Program-made: the position numbers and the translations under genes | In this document: one piece after another, positions 61,390 through 64,000 of the stretch | Position numbering within the stretch: the stretch's first letter is position 1 | Layout of the letters: each line of letters opens with the position of its first letter | From: Kitagawia praeruptora | Lineage: Eukaryota > Streptophyta > Magnoliopsida > Apiales > Apiaceae | DNA length: 64,000 nucleotides | Direction: 5' to 3' | Assembly: GCA_037693485.1 (NCBI GenBank) | Contig: CM075351.1 | Coordinates: 13,387,001 to 13,451,000 of the forward strand | The notes under the pieces: model-generated | What the model saw: only the letters and a program-made list of their open reading frames with translations | Told to the model about the DNA's origin: nothing | Databases searched by the model: none

Positions 61390-61728
61390 TTTGCTCCATA
61401 CAGAACACTCTTATATAACAAACAACAAAGAACACCTTAGATCTATTAGATCCTTTGGCCCCGCCAGGGGCACCCAATACAAAAAGTTGTTATTTTTTTA
61501 CCCTCTATCAAGTCAGCAAAAAATAAAAATTTTACTGTTCATGATGACATCACTGATGACGTCATCGTCATAACAGTAATTTTAATTTATTTTTTTTGAG
61601 ATGATGAATGGATAGAGGGTAAAAAAATAAGAACTTTTTGTATTGGATGGCCCCGCCAGGGGCAATGGATCTATTAGATATGAGGTGTTCTTTATTGTTT
61701 GTTATATAAGGTGTTTGCTATGGAGTCC
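61390..61728. mobile_element. Fold-back MITE 2 with about 115-bp arms
   Basis: The left arm (CTCCATACAGAACACTCTTA ... GTTATTTTTTTACCCTCTAT) and right arm (ATAGAGGGTAAAAAAATAAG ... GTGTTTGCTATGGAG) are inverted repeats. Both contain GGCCCCGCCAGGGGCA flanked by GTATTGG/CCAATAC and ATCTATTAGAT. The centre holds ATGATGACATCACTGATGAC. No coding capacity. Confidence 0.8.
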
Positions 61729-61802
61729 AACCCTATATATTTATATATATATATAGCCATTCTTTTATCTCTGCCATTCTTTTGTTTTCGTACGAGGTTT
61801 CT

Positions 61803-61841
<39 letters not shown>

Positions 61842-62425
61842 CTATGCTAAGTGTATAAGCAAAGAACAAAATAAACAAGAAAAGTGAATCGGATATGTAC
61901 AAGCTAGAGTACTCTAAAAGGACTACATTTTATTATCTTTCTTATTATCTTTTCATTATACTCAACAGTACAAAATATATAGCCACTAAAACTAGTACAT
62001 GGTTAGAAAATCGGCAATACACAACTAAGACTCCTAAATACTCTCCTGTCACCCCTTATTCATTACTATAATTTCTCTACTTGCAGCTTGACCAAATCGT
62101 CAGCTGAAGACCCATTCTACTCACCATGTTTGTGGTTTACATGACTAATAATAACATTACCAAAAATAAAACCCAAATAATTGAAATAGTTTAGATTAAA
62201 TTTCCAACAGTTTCATCAATCTATCATCCATGAGCTTAACTAGTGAGGTACGTAGCAATGCTGGTTTGTTTTATGTTTTAGATACTCTCAATCTTTTTGA
62301 AGACCAAAAGAATCAGCTGAAGAATAATTACATGTATGTATATATATATATTGTTGTTTGTTTTTTAATTTTGTTTACATACTCTGATGAAGATTATTGA
62401 GGGTTTACAAAAGCACGTGTTATAT
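61729..62425. other. Spacer before the CACTA element
   Basis: AT-rich with TA microsatellites at about 61805-61840 and 62335-62352. No gene seen. Confidence 0.5.
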
Positions 62426-64000
62426 CACTACAACAAATTTTGCTAAATTCGACCGTAACAAAACGGTCAAAATTAGTTAATTTCGACCGGATATGGTCGA
62501 AATTAGCTAATTTCGACCGTCGAGAAGTTGGTCGTTTTTAGCTTGGTCGAAAATAACATAAACGGTCGAAAATAGCTAATTTCGACCGACTAAATTCGAC
62601 CGAATAAATTCGACCAACTAAATTCGACCAAATTTGGTCGAAATTATAAATTTGCCAAAAATTTTGAATTTTGGAAATTTCGAATTTTGGAGCCTAAACT
62701 GTACTTAATTCGACCAAATATGGTTGAATTTAATATACTAAATTTGACCATATTTGGTCGAATTTAGCATGCTAAATGCGACCAAATATGGTTGAATTTA
62801 ATATGCTAAATTCGACCAAATATGGTCAAATGTAAGGAACCCCGATTTTAAAAAAAAATGGCAGCTGAATCTGCTGCTCTTTGAATCTAACGTTGATTTT
62901 GTGTATCTTAGCATGTAGGATTCAGTTTAGTTACTCAAACTCATGATTTTGAGGTCAATAACATCTCCAAAACAGCTTCGATCCTCAAGAACACGAAGAA
63001 CATGAAGAACACGACAATCAAACTTCAATTTCTATACGATATTGAACTCGAAATTCAACATATAATATATGAAATTGACTAGAAAAACATACTCTACATA
63101 ATGGAAACATCAAAATCAGCAACCAATTACGTTTACAAAAATTCATAATTTTAATAAGTAAATTCGAATTTAATAAAAAAAAAGGAGAAATTCATAAATT
63201 ATACCCCTACAAAATCTGATGATGCTTTTGGATAGAGGATGATGAGAGCTTCGATTCGACTATAAGAGCGTTCAAATCGGACATAGATAGCGCCTCTAAA
63301 TGTTGGTTTGATTCTTGAAAACTCAAGAACATAAAAAGAAAGAATATAAAAAGAAATTGATGTGTATGTTTGTAAGAGAAGAAGAATGGAGTAGAAGTAT
63401 AAAAGAATGTTTATGAGAGAATATGAATGGATGAAGAATATAAAAGAGAAAGAAATGAATGTAATTGAATTAATGGCTAGGATGAAATATTTAAAAAAGA
63501 AATGGGTGGTCTAGATTAATTTTATAGAGCAATACATGTGGCAATCCATGTGCTTCCCCCTTAGCCAATAGAAACATGACACGTGGCAACAAATAATTTT
63601 TTACATCTGAAATTTACCTTTTTCAACCTTATTTGGTCGAAAATAACAACACGGCTAAATTCAACCGAATTTGGTCGAAATTAGCTAAATTCAACCAAAT
63701 TTGGTCAAAATTAGCTAAATAATTTGATTTTCCACTCTTTTTTAATTAGTTTGTAGAATTACTTGATACATTTAATAAAATTAGGAAAAAAGGTCAAAAT
63801 TTGATTTAAAATTCATACACAACCAAGTAGTCATAATAAGTAATTTTGTGATGAATTTTACCTTACTTCCACTAATTTGCCTAATAATTTGATTTTCCAT
63901 CCATTTTTAAGTAGTTTATAATTAAATAAATTTAAAAAATTAAATAAAAATAGGACAAAAATATCCAAATTTTGGATAAATATTATACACACCCAAGTAG
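62426..64000 (+). mobile_element. 5' end of a CACTA (En/Spm) DNA transposon, continues past the window
   Basis: It begins CACTACAACAAATTTTGCTA. Next comes a subterminal region (62440-62840) packed with the motif TTCGACC and its complement GGTCGAA in both orientations, the expected transposase-binding array of CACTA elements. More copies, partly decayed to TTCAACC, lie at 63630-63715. The transposase genes and the other end are not in the window; 62880-63600 has no recognised ORF. A non-autonomous copy is possible. Confidence 0.82.

Overview
This is nuclear DNA of a flowering plant, almost certainly a eudicot. It is AT-rich, has spliced genes with GT..AG introns and plant-type splice signals, and is dominated by plant transposon families: Athila/Tat-like LTR elements, Ty1/copia, an RTE-type LINE, Helitrons ending in hairpin-CTAG, Stowaway and other MITEs, and a CACTA end. 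I cannot place the family; an asterid is only a guess. There is no bacterial, viral or organellar content and no CRISPR array.

Layout. 1-6982: a damaged, non-autonomous LTR element on the minus strand with one gag-like ORF. 9525-15020: two nearly identical Helitrons about 3 kb apart. 15550-16365: an intact three-exon cystatin-like gene (copy A). 18348-25168: the C-terminal two thirds of a UBP14/USP5-type ubiquitin protease, broken, with a Helitron in one intron. 26111-28219: a Helitron whose 3' end and flank are duplicated. 28825-29774: a broken cyclin C-terminal fragment. 31106-33798: a decayed 5'-truncated copia element. 34266-34972: cystatin-like copy B, then a MITE and a truncated RTE LINE (35538-37575). 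38375-39911: the C-terminal half of a papain-like protease with an unusual extension, followed by a stray cystatin-like last exon. 44836-47770: two further cystatin-like pseudogenes and one exon relic on the minus strand. 47804-48426: two MITEs. 49440-52440: AT-rich tandem arrays with an internal hairpin. 53196-60048: a structurally complete, very young, non-autonomous LTR element carrying only a gag-like ORF. 61060-61728: two fold-back MITEs. 62426 to the end: the start of a CACTA transposon.

The host genes form one theme: a local family of cystatin-like proteins with an acidic N-terminal tail (one intact, three damaged, two exon relics) sharing about 30 kb with a papain-like protease fragment. 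The most unusual non-coding structure is a module in both LTR elements: a polypurine tract preceded, on the element's strand, by a stem-loop whose loop is GAGGAC or GGGGAC. Each element has two copies, at the LTR and about 1.5-1.8 kb inside. The stem sequences differ between copies but pairing is kept.
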